Assembly: GCA_013289795.1 (NCBI GenBank)
Contig: JABCZH010000007.1
Span: 1 to 64,000, forward strand
DNA length: 64,000 bases
Reading direction: 5' to 3'
Source of the DNA: Acidobacteriota bacterium
GTDB taxonomy: Bacteria > Acidobacteriota > Terriglobia > Terriglobales > Acidobacteriaceae
A program made the translations under genes and the position numbers. The notes beneath the pieces are model-generated. The model was not told where the DNA came from, made no database searches, and saw only the letters and a list, made by a program, of their open reading frames with translations. Positions 36,839 to 46,276 of this stretch are shown in pieces; positions within the stretch are counted from its first letter, which is position 1, and every line of letters begins with the position of its first letter.

Positions 36839-38556
36839 AGGGATTGTTTCGCGGTGGCGAGTGGGCAGTTCTGGCTGTTGTTCTCGCAATGGTTTCGGCG
36901 AGCCCGATTGCTCCGGCACAGACGGCTGGTTCACGCTTAGCTTTCGACCTGGTCATCACCAACGGCCACATTATCGACGGCACTGGCTCCCCGTGGTATT
37001 CGGGTGATCTCGGAATTCGTGACGGCAGAATCGCCGCCATCGGCAATCTGAGGGAGGCTGCAAGGGCGCGCACCATCGACGCGCAGGGCAAGGTGGTGGC
37101 GCCGGGGTTCATTGACATGTTGGGGCAATCGGAGTTGACCATCCAGGTTGAACCGCGTGTGCCTTCGAAAATCTACCAGGGCATTACCACCGAAATTACC
37201 GGAGAAGGGAATTCGGCCGGGCCACTCAACGATGCCATCATCGCAGCCGACCGCGCGACCTATGATCATTACCATCTCAACCCAGAATGGCGGACCTTGG
37301 GCGAATATTTCGGCAAGCTGGAGAAGCAGGGCATCGGTATCAATCTGGCCAGCTACGTCGGTGCCACGCAAGTTCGGCGCATGGTCCTCGGCGACGACGA
37401 CAAACAACCCTCGGCAGCGCAGCTCGAACAAATGAAAGCCATGGTGCGGCAGGCCATGCTGGAGGGCGCGGTGGGTGTTTCGACGGCCTTGGAGTATGCG
37501 CCGGCGCCCTATGCCAAGACCGAAGAGCTGATTGCGCTGGCGAGCGAGGCCTCAAAGCTTGGCGGCATTTACGCGACCCACATGCGCAACGAGAGTGACG
37601 CAGTACTTACCGCGATTGACGAGGCTCTGCGCATTGGACGCGAAGCTCACATCCCGGTTGAAATATGGCACATCAAAGTCGCCGGCAAGGAAAACTGGGG
37701 CCGTATGCCGGAGGTAGTGGCCAAGATCAATGCGGCGCGCGCTCAGGGAATCGATGTCAGCGCCAATACATATGCCTACCCCGCATGGTTCAACAATCTT
37801 TCTGCGTTTGTTCCGCAATGGGCGCACGATGGCGGCGACGCCAAGCTGGTGGAGCGGTTGAAAGATCCGGCAGCACGCGCCCACATGCGCAAAGACATGG
37901 AGACTCCGTCGACGGAGTGGGACAACGAGTGGCAGGAGATCCCCGGACCGGAGTCGGTTTTGATTGGAGTCGTGCAGAATCCGAAGCTGCTGCCTTTGCA
38001 GGGAAAGACACTGGCGGAGATTGCCAAGCTCTGGAATAAAGACCCCATGGATGCATTGTTTGATCTGCTCATCGAGGACAAGGCTTTCACCTTTGTAGCG
38101 GTATTCGGAATGTCAGAGCCGGACGTTGCTTTGGCCCTGCAGCAGCCGTGGGTGTCGATCGACAACGATTCGGAGGGGGCATCGCCTGAGGGCATTTTGG
38201 GGCAGGAGCATCCCCATCCGCGAGCCTATGGGACGTTTCCGCGCATTCTTCGGAAATACGTTCGTGAAGAGAAAAAGTTAACGCTGGAAGACGCTATCCG
38301 CAAGTTCTCTGGTCTGCCGGCCCAGCGTATGCGCTTGACCGATCGTGGAGTGCTGAAGCAGGGCATGTGGGCGGATGTTGTGATCTTCGATCCTGCGACC
38401 GTGCGCGATCTGGCCACGTTCGCAGAGCCCAACCAGTTGTCGCAAGGCATGGAGTATGTGCTGGTGAACGGGGTTGCGGTGATTGATCAGGGAAAGATGA
38501 CGGGCGCCAGGCCAGGGAAAGTGCTGCGGGGGCCGGGGTATGTGGCGGCAAGGTGA
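36835..38556 (+). CDS. Secreted N-acyl-D-amino-acid deacylase-family amidohydrolase, atypical metal site
   Basis: A 573-aa amidohydrolase with a signal peptide (VLAVVLAMVSASPIAPAQ). The family frame is clear: DLVITNGHIIDGTGSPWYSGDLGIRDGRIAAIG, GFIDMLGQSE, THMRNES, WHIKVAG, SIDNDSEG. Characterised D-aminoacylases bind metal through an HxH after GFID and a cysteine in GNCG; here these positions read MLGQSE and GEGNS. Histidines in THMR and WHIK and the aspartate in SIDND remain, so a one-metal site is possible. GGAGG precedes ATG 36835. It is translationally coupled to the amino acid permease gene. Confidence 0.85.
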   Translation: MKGLFRGGEWAVLAVVLAMVSASPIAPAQTAGSRLAFDLVITNGHIIDGTGSPWYSGDLGIRDGRIAAIGNLREAARARTIDAQGKVVAPGFIDMLGQSELTIQVEPRVPSKIYQGITTEITGEGNSAGPLNDAIIAADRATYDHYHLNPEWRTLGEYFGKLEKQGIGINLASYVGATQVRRMVLGDDDKQPSAAQLEQMKAMVRQAMLEGAVGVSTALEYAPAPYAKTEELIALASEASKLGGIYATHMRNESDAVLTAIDEALRIGREAHIPVEIWHIKVAGKENWGRMPEVVAKINAARAQGIDVSANTYAYPAWFNNLSAFVPQWAHDGGDAKLVERLKDPAARAHMRKDMETPSTEWDNEWQEIPGPESVLIGVVQNPKLLPLQGKTLAEIAKLWNKDPMDALFDLLIEDKAFTFVAVFGMSEPDVALALQQPWVSIDNDSEGASPEGILGQEHPHPRAYGTFPRILRKYVREEKKLTLEDAIRKFSGLPAQRMRLTDRGVLKQGMWADVVIFDPATVRDLATFAEPNQLSQGMEYVLVNGVAVIDQGKMTGARPGKVLRGPGYVAAR

Positions 38557-38560
38557 GGGA

Positions 38561-38716
38561 TCAACCTAAACCTCTCAGTAGCGAACGTATGGAGGCTTTC
38601 TGAAATGTTTGCACTTCGGTTCTATCGTTCTGGTTTCCCGAGTAGAAGAGCGCGGCTTCGCGTTCCAATTTGTCTCTTGTGGGCTGATTTCTCGTGATGG
38701 TCTTAGATGTTTTCAT
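38561..38716 (-). CDS. Small 51-aa protein at the end of the lepB/AsmA operon
   Basis: An open frame of 51 codons plus TGA, starting MKTSKTITRNQPTRDKLERE and ending RSLLRGLG. AGGAG lies eight bases before the ATG, inside the 3' end of the AsmA-like gene, whose stop is 11 bp upstream. The product is basic and hydrophilic without a membrane segment. I recognise no family. The ribosome site and the snug operon fit support it, but coding is unproven. Confidence 0.45.
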   Translation of the reverse strand: MKTSKTITRNQPTRDKLEREAALFYSGNQNDRTEVQTFQKASIRSLLRGLG

Positions 38717-38727
38717 CGCGGGTTCTC

Positions 38728-41214
38728 CTAGTGTTGCAAGGCGGCTTGTGCGTTCGGGGCGACGAGCGGCGTAACGCGGGGTTGGATAAGCGTGCCGGTG
38801 ATGTTGAAGCCGGGGGCGCCGTCGCGGGTCAACTTCAGGTTCAAGACTCGTCCCAAGGACGCGGTGCCGGTCAACTGATATTGCGCGACTTCGGTCTCGA
38901 GTTCACCCTCCCGAATCTCGAACTTGCCATCACGCAGGGCCAAACCGGCGGTCAAATGTCGCATCTGAGGTGGCCCGTCACCTTCAGAGAGAACGACATG
39001 GCGCAGCAGTCCGTCCCTGGCTTCGACTCGAAGCGTTCCGGTTGCGGAGGCAACGACCTCGTTGGCAGTGAGTCCGGAGGCATCGACGCGGTACTTTGCG
39101 GTGACGGTGCCAGTGATCCAGGCATTATCGATAGCTGTGGCAAGCTGGCCGAGGGCCAGGCGATCAACCCCTCCACTCGCCGTATATTGAGGCGGCTGGG
39201 AGGTGAAATCCACCCTCCAGTCGCCGAGATGCCGGCCTCCCAACAGTTCGGCACGCAAATCCTTCATCTCGATCTTTCCGCCCTGCACCTGAGCTTTTGC
39301 GGACACCTTGTTCACGATGATGCCGTGAACCACAATCTTATCCGCAGTGAGGTTTCCGCTGGCATCGAGCGCCAGCAAGCTGGAACTACCGGAGCGAATC
39401 GGGGCCGAGCCGAAGCGATACCACGGCTCTTTCTGAGCTTTAGGAAACAGCAACGCGGCCCACTGGTCGGTTGCGATGTGGTCGGCGTGCAAATCGAAGC
39501 GAATTGGGCATGGATTCGGCGCGGCACACGGTCGCGGAAGGGCCAGTGATCCGCGCCATGAAGTTCCCGCCATGGTCGCGGTCAAGTTGTTCACTTGGGT
39601 GAGACCGGGGCCAAGATTGATCTCGGCAACCACGATGTCGAACGGTACATCCAGTGCACGCATACGGGCTCGAACTGAATGAAGGTGGGCGTTTCCGGTG
39701 ATTTCCGCCGGCGCAAACCTTGCCCAAGTTCCAGCAATGCGAACATCCAGTTTGGCGGAGCCTTCTGCGGCGGTTTGTAGAGTGGGGATTCCGACCGTCT
39801 TCGCCGCTTGCAAGAGCCTCTGCAGTTGCGCCTCTCCCTTTAACTCGAAGTCGTAGTCATCATGCGAAAAAGTTCCCTGCAACACCGCAGGAACCAGGTG
39901 CCCGAGAGGAAGACGGAACGGGTTCACGGTGACGCGGGGGGCCATTCCGTCCGAAGCGATGGTGAACGAAACATCACTCGGCGTAAGATCGGTGCTGTTG
40001 ACGCCGTCGCGCAACCGGAATCCGATAATCTCTCCGCCTCCCTGCCAACCTGATGAGGTCTTGCGTTCCTGGCCGGGGCTCACGATTTTCACCGTCGCGT
40101 TTAGCTTGCCGGTTGCGACCAGATCATCCGGCAGGCCGAGCTTGGCGTGCCTGGCGAGCGACGCCAGGGGTTGCATGGGCACGCTCTCAGCCTTGAGCAC
40201 GAGATCATAGCTGCGCGGCCCCAAAGGATTGGCGACCCTGCCGGTGAGGAGGATCGCGCCATCGGTCATGGGGGCGGTGCAGCTGCCATCGAAAAGCGTG
40301 TTGTCGATCGAACTGTACTGAGCCGTGCAATGCGCGGCCAGACGCACGGCGCCACCACCCTGAATGTCATAGCGACGGAAGTCTTCCGCCGCGGCCTCGG
40401 TGGTTACGGCGAGATGAGCCGGTGTACCGGAGAGTCCTGCTGCGATCCGCACGGTGCCCCGCCAGCCTTTGTCGCTGCCGTAGGTCAGCTTGGTGAGTTG
40501 CCCGAGTTGGGCGCGGTCCCAAAGAAAGGTGAACTGGAGAGGAGTGTCCCGCAATGCCCCAGCTCTCTGCCATGATCCTGTGACCCGGAGAATGCCGGTG
40601 TCACTGAGATTGAAGTCGGTGCGCGTAGGCTGCGCTTTCAGCCGCATGCTCCAGGTGTTTTCCGAATCCTGCCACAAGGAAAAATCCGCGTCGGTCAGGG
40701 CGTAAGGCTTTTTTTCCGGACCGAACTTGAAGTTGACTCGGCCGTGGCGGGCCTCGATGTAAGGGAAAGCTGGCCGTTTTTCCGTTTTCGCTTTGCCGGT
40801 GGGAGCTGCCGAGATCTTGTCGGCACGCTCCACCAGGTTTTCCAGATTCCAGTGGCCTTCCGGGTTGCGTACCAGATTAAGGCTCGGTTCGGTAAGGCTG
40901 AGAGTGGCGATCTCCAACCGTCCACGCAGAAGTGAGCTGATCCGCAACAGGGCGGTGACTTCCTGAGCCCGCAACACTGGCTCAGCACCGAATTCGGGAG
41001 AATCATGTACAACGAAGTTTCCCAGATCAAATCCCGGCTGGGGCAGAAAACGCAGGCTCACAGAAGAGACATCCACCGATCGCTCCAGAGCCAAGCTGAT
41101 AGAAGTGACGATCCGGGCCCGCAGCCAATTGGCTCCGGGCCGGACCAGGCAGATCCCTGCCAGGAGAACGAGTCCCAGGACGATCATTCCGCGTCTGGAG
41201 CGGAGAAATCTCAC
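38728..41214 (-). CDS. AsmA-family protein
   Basis: An 828-aa protein with a single N-terminal membrane anchor (MIVLGLVLLAGICLV, residues about 10-25) and a long beta-rich periplasmic part. The AsmA start is seen in DVSSVSLRFLPQPGFDLGNFVVHD and ATLSLTEPSLNLVRNPEGHWNLENL. AsmA-like proteins form hydrophobic grooves and are linked to lipid transport and outer-membrane assembly. The start is GTG 41214, overlapping the lepB stop as GTGA; a longer upstream frame would overlap lepB and is not used. Confidence 0.85.
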   Translation of the reverse strand: MRFLRSRRGMIVLGLVLLAGICLVRPGANWLRARIVTSISLALERSVDVSSVSLRFLPQPGFDLGNFVVHDSPEFGAEPVLRAQEVTALLRISSLLRGRLEIATLSLTEPSLNLVRNPEGHWNLENLVERADKISAAPTGKAKTEKRPAFPYIEARHGRVNFKFGPEKKPYALTDADFSLWQDSENTWSMRLKAQPTRTDFNLSDTGILRVTGSWQRAGALRDTPLQFTFLWDRAQLGQLTKLTYGSDKGWRGTVRIAAGLSGTPAHLAVTTEAAAEDFRRYDIQGGGAVRLAAHCTAQYSSIDNTLFDGSCTAPMTDGAILLTGRVANPLGPRSYDLVLKAESVPMQPLASLARHAKLGLPDDLVATGKLNATVKIVSPGQERKTSSGWQGGGEIIGFRLRDGVNSTDLTPSDVSFTIASDGMAPRVTVNPFRLPLGHLVPAVLQGTFSHDDYDFELKGEAQLQRLLQAAKTVGIPTLQTAAEGSAKLDVRIAGTWARFAPAEITGNAHLHSVRARMRALDVPFDIVVAEINLGPGLTQVNNLTATMAGTSWRGSLALPRPCAAPNPCPIRFDLHADHIATDQWAALLFPKAQKEPWYRFGSAPIRSGSSSLLALDASGNLTADKIVVHGIIVNKVSAKAQVQGGKIEMKDLRAELLGGRHLGDWRVDFTSQPPQYTASGGVDRLALGQLATAIDNAWITGTVTAKYRVDASGLTANEVVASATGTLRVEARDGLLRHVVLSEGDGPPQMRHLTAGLALRDGKFEIREGELETEVAQYQLTGTASLGRVLNLKLTRDGAPGFNITGTLIQPRVTPLVAPNAQAALQH

Positions 41215-41978
41215 TGCACCACCTTGAACGTGCGGCGCCAGCGGGTTTCGTCGAAGAAGTGAATCAACACGTGCGCCAGGAACCCGATCCGTTGGCTGAC
41301 TTCTCTTTCCAGATACTGATTGGGTGGAGTCTCGAACGACCAATAAATGAACATCGGCCTGCCAATCACATTTTCCCGCGGGATAAACCCCCAATAGCGG
41401 CTGTCGTAACTGACATCGCGGTTGTCGCCCATGCCGAAGTAGCTGTCTGGGGGGACGACGATGTCGTCTCCCTGGATGTGATCCTTGAGGGTTAGTTGCC
41501 AATTTGGTGCGACGTTGTTGAACTCCGAAGGCGGCACCGCAGGAAAGTTGTCGCGGTAGGGGTTGTAGGCCATGCCCTGATGGATCACGTAGGGCTCCTC
41601 GAGCTTTCCGCCGTTGCGGTAGACGACGCCGTCGCGCAAATGAATGCGATCGCCCGGAATGCCCATGATGCGCTTCACGACGTAGAGACCAGGCTCGGCC
41701 GGCGAAAGAAAGACCACAATGTCCCCGCGCCGTATGGAGCGATAAGGAAGAAGTGGGCCCATCCAGTGTGTAGTAGGCGCGAACTGCTCCCGGTTCACGA
41801 AAACGTGGTCACCGATGAGGAGGGTATTCTCCATGGAACTCGACGGAATTTCGAATGCCTGGAGGACAAATGTGATGATGAACAGGCCGGTCACCAACAC
41901 GGCCGCCAGTGACGCGAGGAATTCCATGGTGGTTTCGCGCGGTTTGTCGGGCTGGGGGTTTTCCTTGTTAGGCATCAA
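41211..41978 (-). CDS. lepB: Signal peptidase I, copy 1
   Basis: A 255-aa type I signal peptidase. One N-terminal membrane helix (about 22-42) is followed by the nucleophile S48 in PSSSMENTL and the general base K102 in YVVKRIMGIPGD. The C-terminal box GDNRDVSYDSRYWG is present. It removes signal peptides on the outer face of the inner membrane. It is the second of two tandem lepB genes downstream of rnc. Confidence 0.95.
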   Translation of the reverse strand: MMPNKENPQPDKPRETTMEFLASLAAVLVTGLFIITFVLQAFEIPSSSMENTLLIGDHVFVNREQFAPTTHWMGPLLPYRSIRRGDIVVFLSPAEPGLYVVKRIMGIPGDRIHLRDGVVYRNGGKLEEPYVIHQGMAYNPYRDNFPAVPPSEFNNVAPNWQLTLKDHIQGDDIVVPPDSYFGMGDNRDVSYDSRYWGFIPRENVIGRPMFIYWSFETPPNQYLEREVSQRIGFLAHVLIHFFDETRWRRTFKVVQ

Positions 41979-42022
41979 GTTCCTGTCTTCTCGCGGTGTC
42001 GTTGCCGGGCGAGGCCCGGTCC

Positions 42023-42772
42023 TTAGTTGACCAACCGAAACGTGCGGTCCCAGCGGGTGATCCGAAACAAATGACTGACCGCATAGGCGAAGTGATAAAG
42101 TTTATCACCCGGCGTGGACGCTACCTGCATATCTTCATCAATGCTGCGCAGCGACCAATAGATCAGCAAAGGCCGTCCGATAATATTTTCCCGGGGGACA
42201 AAACCCCAGTAGCGGCTGTCGCTGCTTTCGTCACGATTATCGCCCAGCACAAAATAGCTGCCCTGCGGAACAATCAGTTGACCATCTTCCACTAACTTCT
42301 TCATTTGCAGCCACCAGGCCCCGTCCAGGCCCGGAACCGGAAGGTTGAGGCGGGGGAATTCGTCGCGAAAAACGTCGTGCACCACCGAGCTATGGACCAC
42401 GTAGTTTTCCCGCAGAGATGTACCGTTCACATACACTTGCCGATCGATGAGCCTTACCCGGTCGCCCGGCACTCCTACCACTCGCTTCACAAAATGCTGC
42501 GTAGGATTGAGCGGATAGCGGAAAACAATGATGTCCCCTCGATGCACGGGACGGTACGGCATCAGATAATTCCAGGTTCCACCGCCGCCGTAGCGCAGTT
42601 TGTCCACCAATAGATAGTCCCCGATCAAAAGAGTGTTCTCCATTGACTCCGAAGGAATCTGAAAAGCCTGTACCACGAACACAATGACAAACACGGCGAT
42701 GACTATGGTGGTCAGCAGCGATTGCATGGAACTGGGCCATTCGGCTCGCGGTCGGGAGGCCACTTCTGTCAT
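42023..42772 (-). CDS. lepB: Signal peptidase I, copy 2
   Basis: A 249-aa paralogue of the neighbouring lepB. Membrane helix about 20-37, nucleophile S43 in PSESMENTL, general base K96 in HFVKRVVGVPGD, and GDNRDESSDSRYWG. The two copies keep all catalytic residues but differ in the loops after the lysine box, where cleavage-site specificity may be set. It overlaps rnc by 4 bp. Confidence 0.95.
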   Translation of the reverse strand: MTEVASRPRAEWPSSMQSLLTTIVIAVFVIVFVVQAFQIPSESMENTLLIGDYLLVDKLRYGGGGTWNYLMPYRPVHRGDIIVFRYPLNPTQHFVKRVVGVPGDRVRLIDRQVYVNGTSLRENYVVHSSVVHDVFRDEFPRLNLPVPGLDGAWWLQMKKLVEDGQLIVPQGSYFVLGDNRDESSDSRYWGFVPRENIIGRPLLIYWSLRSIDEDMQVASTPGDKLYHFAYAVSHLFRITRWDRTFRLVN

Positions 42773-43566
42773 GGCTTTGCCACGGGTCCTTCGCCCGGCA
42801 CCCGGCTGCGTTTGCCGGACGGCGGCGATTCCAGATATTCGAGCAACTGGCGGGCAACTCCCTGTTCGGCATTCTTCTTCGTCGATCCTTCAGCTTGTCC
42901 CACCAGTTCGGTTTCGGGCTGATCGGCTTTCAGCAGCCGCGCCTGGACGGTAAAAGTCTTGCTATGCTCGGGGCCGCGCTCTTTCACCAAAACATAGGTC
43001 GGCTGGGGACGTCCCATGGCCTGCAGCTTTTCCTGCAACGCGGACTTGTAGTCGTTCAGGGGCAGGTTACTGCCATTGCGCGCGATAATTTCCAGTTCTG
43101 GGGACACAATGTGGTTCAGCACGACCCGGCGCACGGTCTCCAATCCGCTGTCGACATACATGGCCCCCAAAATTGCCTCCAAGGCATCCACCAGCAGAGC
43201 AGTCTTGTTGCGACCTCCGCTCTTTTCTTCGCCCCGCCCCAGGCGCAGATACTGACCCAGTTCCAAAACCTGCGCCACCCGTATTAGATGCTTCTCGCTC
43301 ACCAGGTGGGCCCGAAGCTTGGATAACTCGCCCTCACGGAACTGGGGGAAGTGATGGAACAACTCTTCGGTCGTGATGAGTCCCAAAACCGCATCGCCCA
43401 GGAACTCGAGCTGTTCGTTATCGCCGTTGCGCTTGCTGGCAACGGGTTGGGCCGACTCCACCTCCCGCGCTTGCGAGCTGTGGGTCAGAGCCTGTTCCAG
43501 CAATTCCCGCCGGACGAACTGGTAGCCAAGAGTTTGCTCCAGGTCCGCCATGTCGCGTGATTTCAT
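42769..43566 (-). CDS. rnc: Ribonuclease III
   Basis: A 265-aa double-strand RNA endonuclease. The signature NEQLEFLGDAVLGL and DALEAILGAMYVDSG supply the metal-binding acidic residues, and the C-terminal dsRBD (about 175-245) ends with the KNAEQGVARQLLEYL helix. Insertion of ESAQPVASKRNGD precedes the signature. An internal ATG at 43551 (MADLEQTLGY) is an alternative start. It heads the rnc-lepB-lepB-AsmA operon. Confidence 0.95.
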   Translation of the reverse strand: MKSRDMADLEQTLGYQFVRRELLEQALTHSSQAREVESAQPVASKRNGDNEQLEFLGDAVLGLITTEELFHHFPQFREGELSKLRAHLVSEKHLIRVAQVLELGQYLRLGRGEEKSGGRNKTALLVDALEAILGAMYVDSGLETVRRVVLNHIVSPELEIIARNGSNLPLNDYKSALQEKLQAMGRPQPTYVLVKERGPEHSKTFTVQARLLKADQPETELVGQAEGSTKKNAEQGVARQLLEYLESPPSGKRSRVPGEGPVAKP

Positions 43567-43643
43567 CAGTTCAAAAGGGGCGCAGCATATCCACCGCAGT
43601 CAGCAAGCAGAGGCCCGGTAATGGTTTCTAGCTGAATCTCCCG

Positions 43644-44588
43644 TTAATGCGGAGACGGGTTCTGGTTCTGGGCAGCACCCGCAGGTGGTTTGGACGCTGG
43701 CGCGGGACTGCTGCCCCCGGTTAATTGCACTAACCGGTCGCGTTCCTGACGTGCGAGCTTCCCAGCCACCGACGCTTCCTGAGTCAGGTCCACCGCATGA
43801 TTGGCTTCCTTAAGGGCTTCCGGATACTTGTTTTGCTTGTCCAGGGCAATCGCCAGGCGCAGAACCACGACCGGATCCGGCTGCGACGGTAAGGCGTCAA
43901 CCGATTTGCGGAAATAGTTTTCAGCATCAGGATATTTTTCCTGGTTGAAGGCGATGGTGCCCAGAACAGAATATGCGGAGGAACGCACAAATCCCTTGTA
44001 AGCGTCGATCTTTTCCTGGGGAGTGCCGGCGGGGATGGCAACATCGGTTTCGACGGTATCGATGGCGTGCGAGGAGTATTTCTGCGCCTGCGCCAAACGT
44101 TGGTCCTTGTCGAGGTCGGTGTCGCGAGTATGCTCCGCGATGTACTCCGCAGCGCCAACCAGGGCCTCAGGATCATCGGGATCAATCTTCAGCACCTTCT
44201 CCGCCGCCGCATTCATCTGCTCTCCATTGTTGGCGTATTGAAAGGCATGCATCGATACTTTGAACAACAGAATACGAAGTTCACTGTCGGGGAACTGGGC
44301 GGCGAAATCATCGGCAACCTTCGCCACCGCGACTGGGTCGACGGGGGCGCCCGGTGCGGCAGCCGCAGTCTTAATCGCGGCATTATACGCATCGTACTCG
44401 GGCTTGGTCTTGGCCTGAGGCGGGCGTTTCCCCTGCGGAGGTGCGGCGGTCGCGCCCGGCTGAGTTGTTGCCTGGGGTTGGGCCGTATTCGGCTGCGACG
44501 AGGGTTGGCTCTGTGGAGTCGTCGCCTGTTGCGCTGGTACGAAACTAGCCCACGCCAGCATCACGATGGTTATGGCTGCTCGTTTCAT
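43644..44588 (-). CDS. Secreted TPR-repeat protein
   Basis: A 314-aa protein with a signal peptide (MKRAAITIVMLAWASFVPAQ), then a low-complexity Gln/Pro/Thr linker (residues about 20-60), then helical TPR-like repeats (EKVLKIDPDDPEALVGAAEYIA, LGTIAFNQEKYPDAENYFRKSV, LRLAIALDKQNKYPEALKEANHAV). The C-terminus is again Pro/Ala rich. Probably a periplasmic protein-protein interaction module. It lies 75 bp below another TPR-containing secreted protein. Confidence 0.8.
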   Translation of the reverse strand: MKRAAITIVMLAWASFVPAQQATTPQSQPSSQPNTAQPQATTQPGATAAPPQGKRPPQAKTKPEYDAYNAAIKTAAAAPGAPVDPVAVAKVADDFAAQFPDSELRILLFKVSMHAFQYANNGEQMNAAAEKVLKIDPDDPEALVGAAEYIAEHTRDTDLDKDQRLAQAQKYSSHAIDTVETDVAIPAGTPQEKIDAYKGFVRSSAYSVLGTIAFNQEKYPDAENYFRKSVDALPSQPDPVVVLRLAIALDKQNKYPEALKEANHAVDLTQEASVAGKLARQERDRLVQLTGGSSPAPASKPPAGAAQNQNPSPH

Positions 44589-44662
44589 GCTTTCTCCTTA
44601 AAAGTTGTGATTCTGGCCTTCTCTTCAGTATCACAGAATGCATTTCCCCCGGCTCCAATTCG

Positions 44663-46171
44663 CTACTGGGGACGACTGGGCGGTTCATAGGGTTGCTGAA
44701 TGCCGCGCTCGGCCGCGGCTTTAACCTCGGGCAACTGCGCGCTGGCGGTCAGGGCCGCGCGATAGTGGTCGAGGGCTGCGGCCCGCTCTTCCTGCAAATC
44801 ATAGATCCTCCCCAGGTAGATATGTGACCAGGCCACCACTTTGGGCTCACGCGCCACACCCAGGGCCTGCTCGAAGTAGTTGCGCGCACCCTGCAGGTCA
44901 CGGTTCATAGTGGCCACTTGCGCCAGGATGAAGAAGGCCCGGCCCGGGTCTTCACTCTTCGTGTCCAGCGCTTGCTGGGCGAGCTTCTTGGCCCCGTATG
45001 AATCTCCGGCCGACAGGCGCTGTTCAGCGGTCACCAGCAAGCGGGGTTCAGCCGGGCGCGCCGCCCGCAAAAGTTCCGGATCGGCTTCGGTAGAAAACTT
45101 GACTTGCGCTTCGAATTTTTGTTCCTTGCCGAGGTCGATGTCGGCAATCAAACCGGGGTACGCATTTCGCAGGCCGACGGGCCCCTTCTCGAACTTTGCC
45201 AGCGCATCATAAAAATATCGGGTCAAGATGTAACCCTGCTTGACCGATTGTTCCACTGCCGCTTGCCGCTGATCTTCCGGCACCTTGCCGGGTCCGCTGG
45301 TCCGCACTTCAATGGCGCGGATGAAGCATTCGGTGACCAGAAGGGAAACATCCTGCTTGAAGCTCTCATCCATCGGCGCTTTTTTCACTCCAAACAGCAA
45401 GGGGGTCAGACGCCTGATGTTGTTGGGATACTTCGCCGCCATCGGATCCAGCAGATAATGCAGATAGGTGTGGCGAATCTGCTCCATCTTCAGCGCCGAT
45501 CCTAAGCCGGGGGAAATCACTACGTAGTAATCCGCGCCGTAGTTGCGGGCGTTGGTCTGGCCCGGCGCTCCCATGGGGTCGAGATAGACGGTGAAGGTGT
45601 GTCCCAAATACCCCGCGGACTGAAGCCGCAGATAGATCTCAGTGTCAAACAGGACCTTGGAGAGTGGGTCATGATAGCGGACTGTGAGACCTGAGTACAC
45701 CACCTGATGGCGCAGCCAGATGGCGTGCAAACCCGCGACGTCGTAGAACTTCTGCAGGATGGGTACGATGCCGGCCACCTGAGCGGCGTCTGGGGGCAGA
45801 TCGGCATCTTTGACTTTGAACACGAACCCCGGCGGGGCTTCCAAGGTGAGCGCCAACGAGACGTATTGTGCCAGCGTCCGCGAGGGCTCGGGCTGCTCAT
45901 GTTCATGATAGAACTGGCACAAGAGCAGGGTTTCTTCCTTTGCCTGATCGAATGCCTGCGACGCCTTGGCCACCTCGGCACGGATCTGCGAACGCACCGG
46001 GTCGGACGAATCCAAGTCTGCGTTGTAGCCGCAGGTATTCATCGCAGCGAGAACGCTGAATAACGTCTCGCTTGTGTCCAAGGTCACGTTGGGTTGGTTC
46101 TCCGCCAGGCACACCTGCGCTGTCAGCCCAAGGAGGGCGGCGATGACCGCAATTCGAAATCGATGACCCAG
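44663..46171 (-). CDS. Secreted protein with C-terminal TPR repeats, apparent CTG start
   Basis: With CTG 46171 as start the protein has 502 residues and begins MGHRFRIAVIAALLGLTAQV, a good signal peptide. AGGAGG (46183-46178) lies six bases before this CTG. No ATG or GTG in frame gives both a ribosome site and a signal peptide; the first GTG (46114) falls inside the hydrophobic core. The middle part (residues about 60-330) is unrecognised, and the last 130 residues are TPR-like (FFILAQVATMNRDLQGARNYFEQAL, IYLGRIYDLQEERAAALDHYRAAL). It follows the anti-sigma gene in the same direction. Confidence 0.78.
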   Translation of the reverse strand: MGHRFRIAVIAALLGLTAQVCLAENQPNVTLDTSETLFSVLAAMNTCGYNADLDSSDPVRSQIRAEVAKASQAFDQAKEETLLLCQFYHEHEQPEPSRTLAQYVSLALTLEAPPGFVFKVKDADLPPDAAQVAGIVPILQKFYDVAGLHAIWLRHQVVYSGLTVRYHDPLSKVLFDTEIYLRLQSAGYLGHTFTVYLDPMGAPGQTNARNYGADYYVVISPGLGSALKMEQIRHTYLHYLLDPMAAKYPNNIRRLTPLLFGVKKAPMDESFKQDVSLLVTECFIRAIEVRTSGPGKVPEDQRQAAVEQSVKQGYILTRYFYDALAKFEKGPVGLRNAYPGLIADIDLGKEQKFEAQVKFSTEADPELLRAARPAEPRLLVTAEQRLSAGDSYGAKKLAQQALDTKSEDPGRAFFILAQVATMNRDLQGARNYFEQALGVAREPKVVAWSHIYLGRIYDLQEERAAALDHYRAALTASAQLPEVKAAAERGIQQPYEPPSRPQ

Positions 46172-46276
46172 GAAAACCCTCCTGCAAGGACGGTGAGATG
46201 TGCGGCTGCTCTGTCAGTTTAAGAGGTTCCGGGCAGGGGGTCAACGGAACAAGCTTCGAAGGCTTAGGATCCGCCG

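Noticed and set aside
38707-39549. 280-codon plus-strand frame
   Set aside because: It is antisense to the AsmA-like gene and lacks a start signal.
41215-41502. N-terminal extension of the AsmA-like protein
   Set aside because: It lies entirely within lepB, and GTG 41214 gives the expected membrane anchor.
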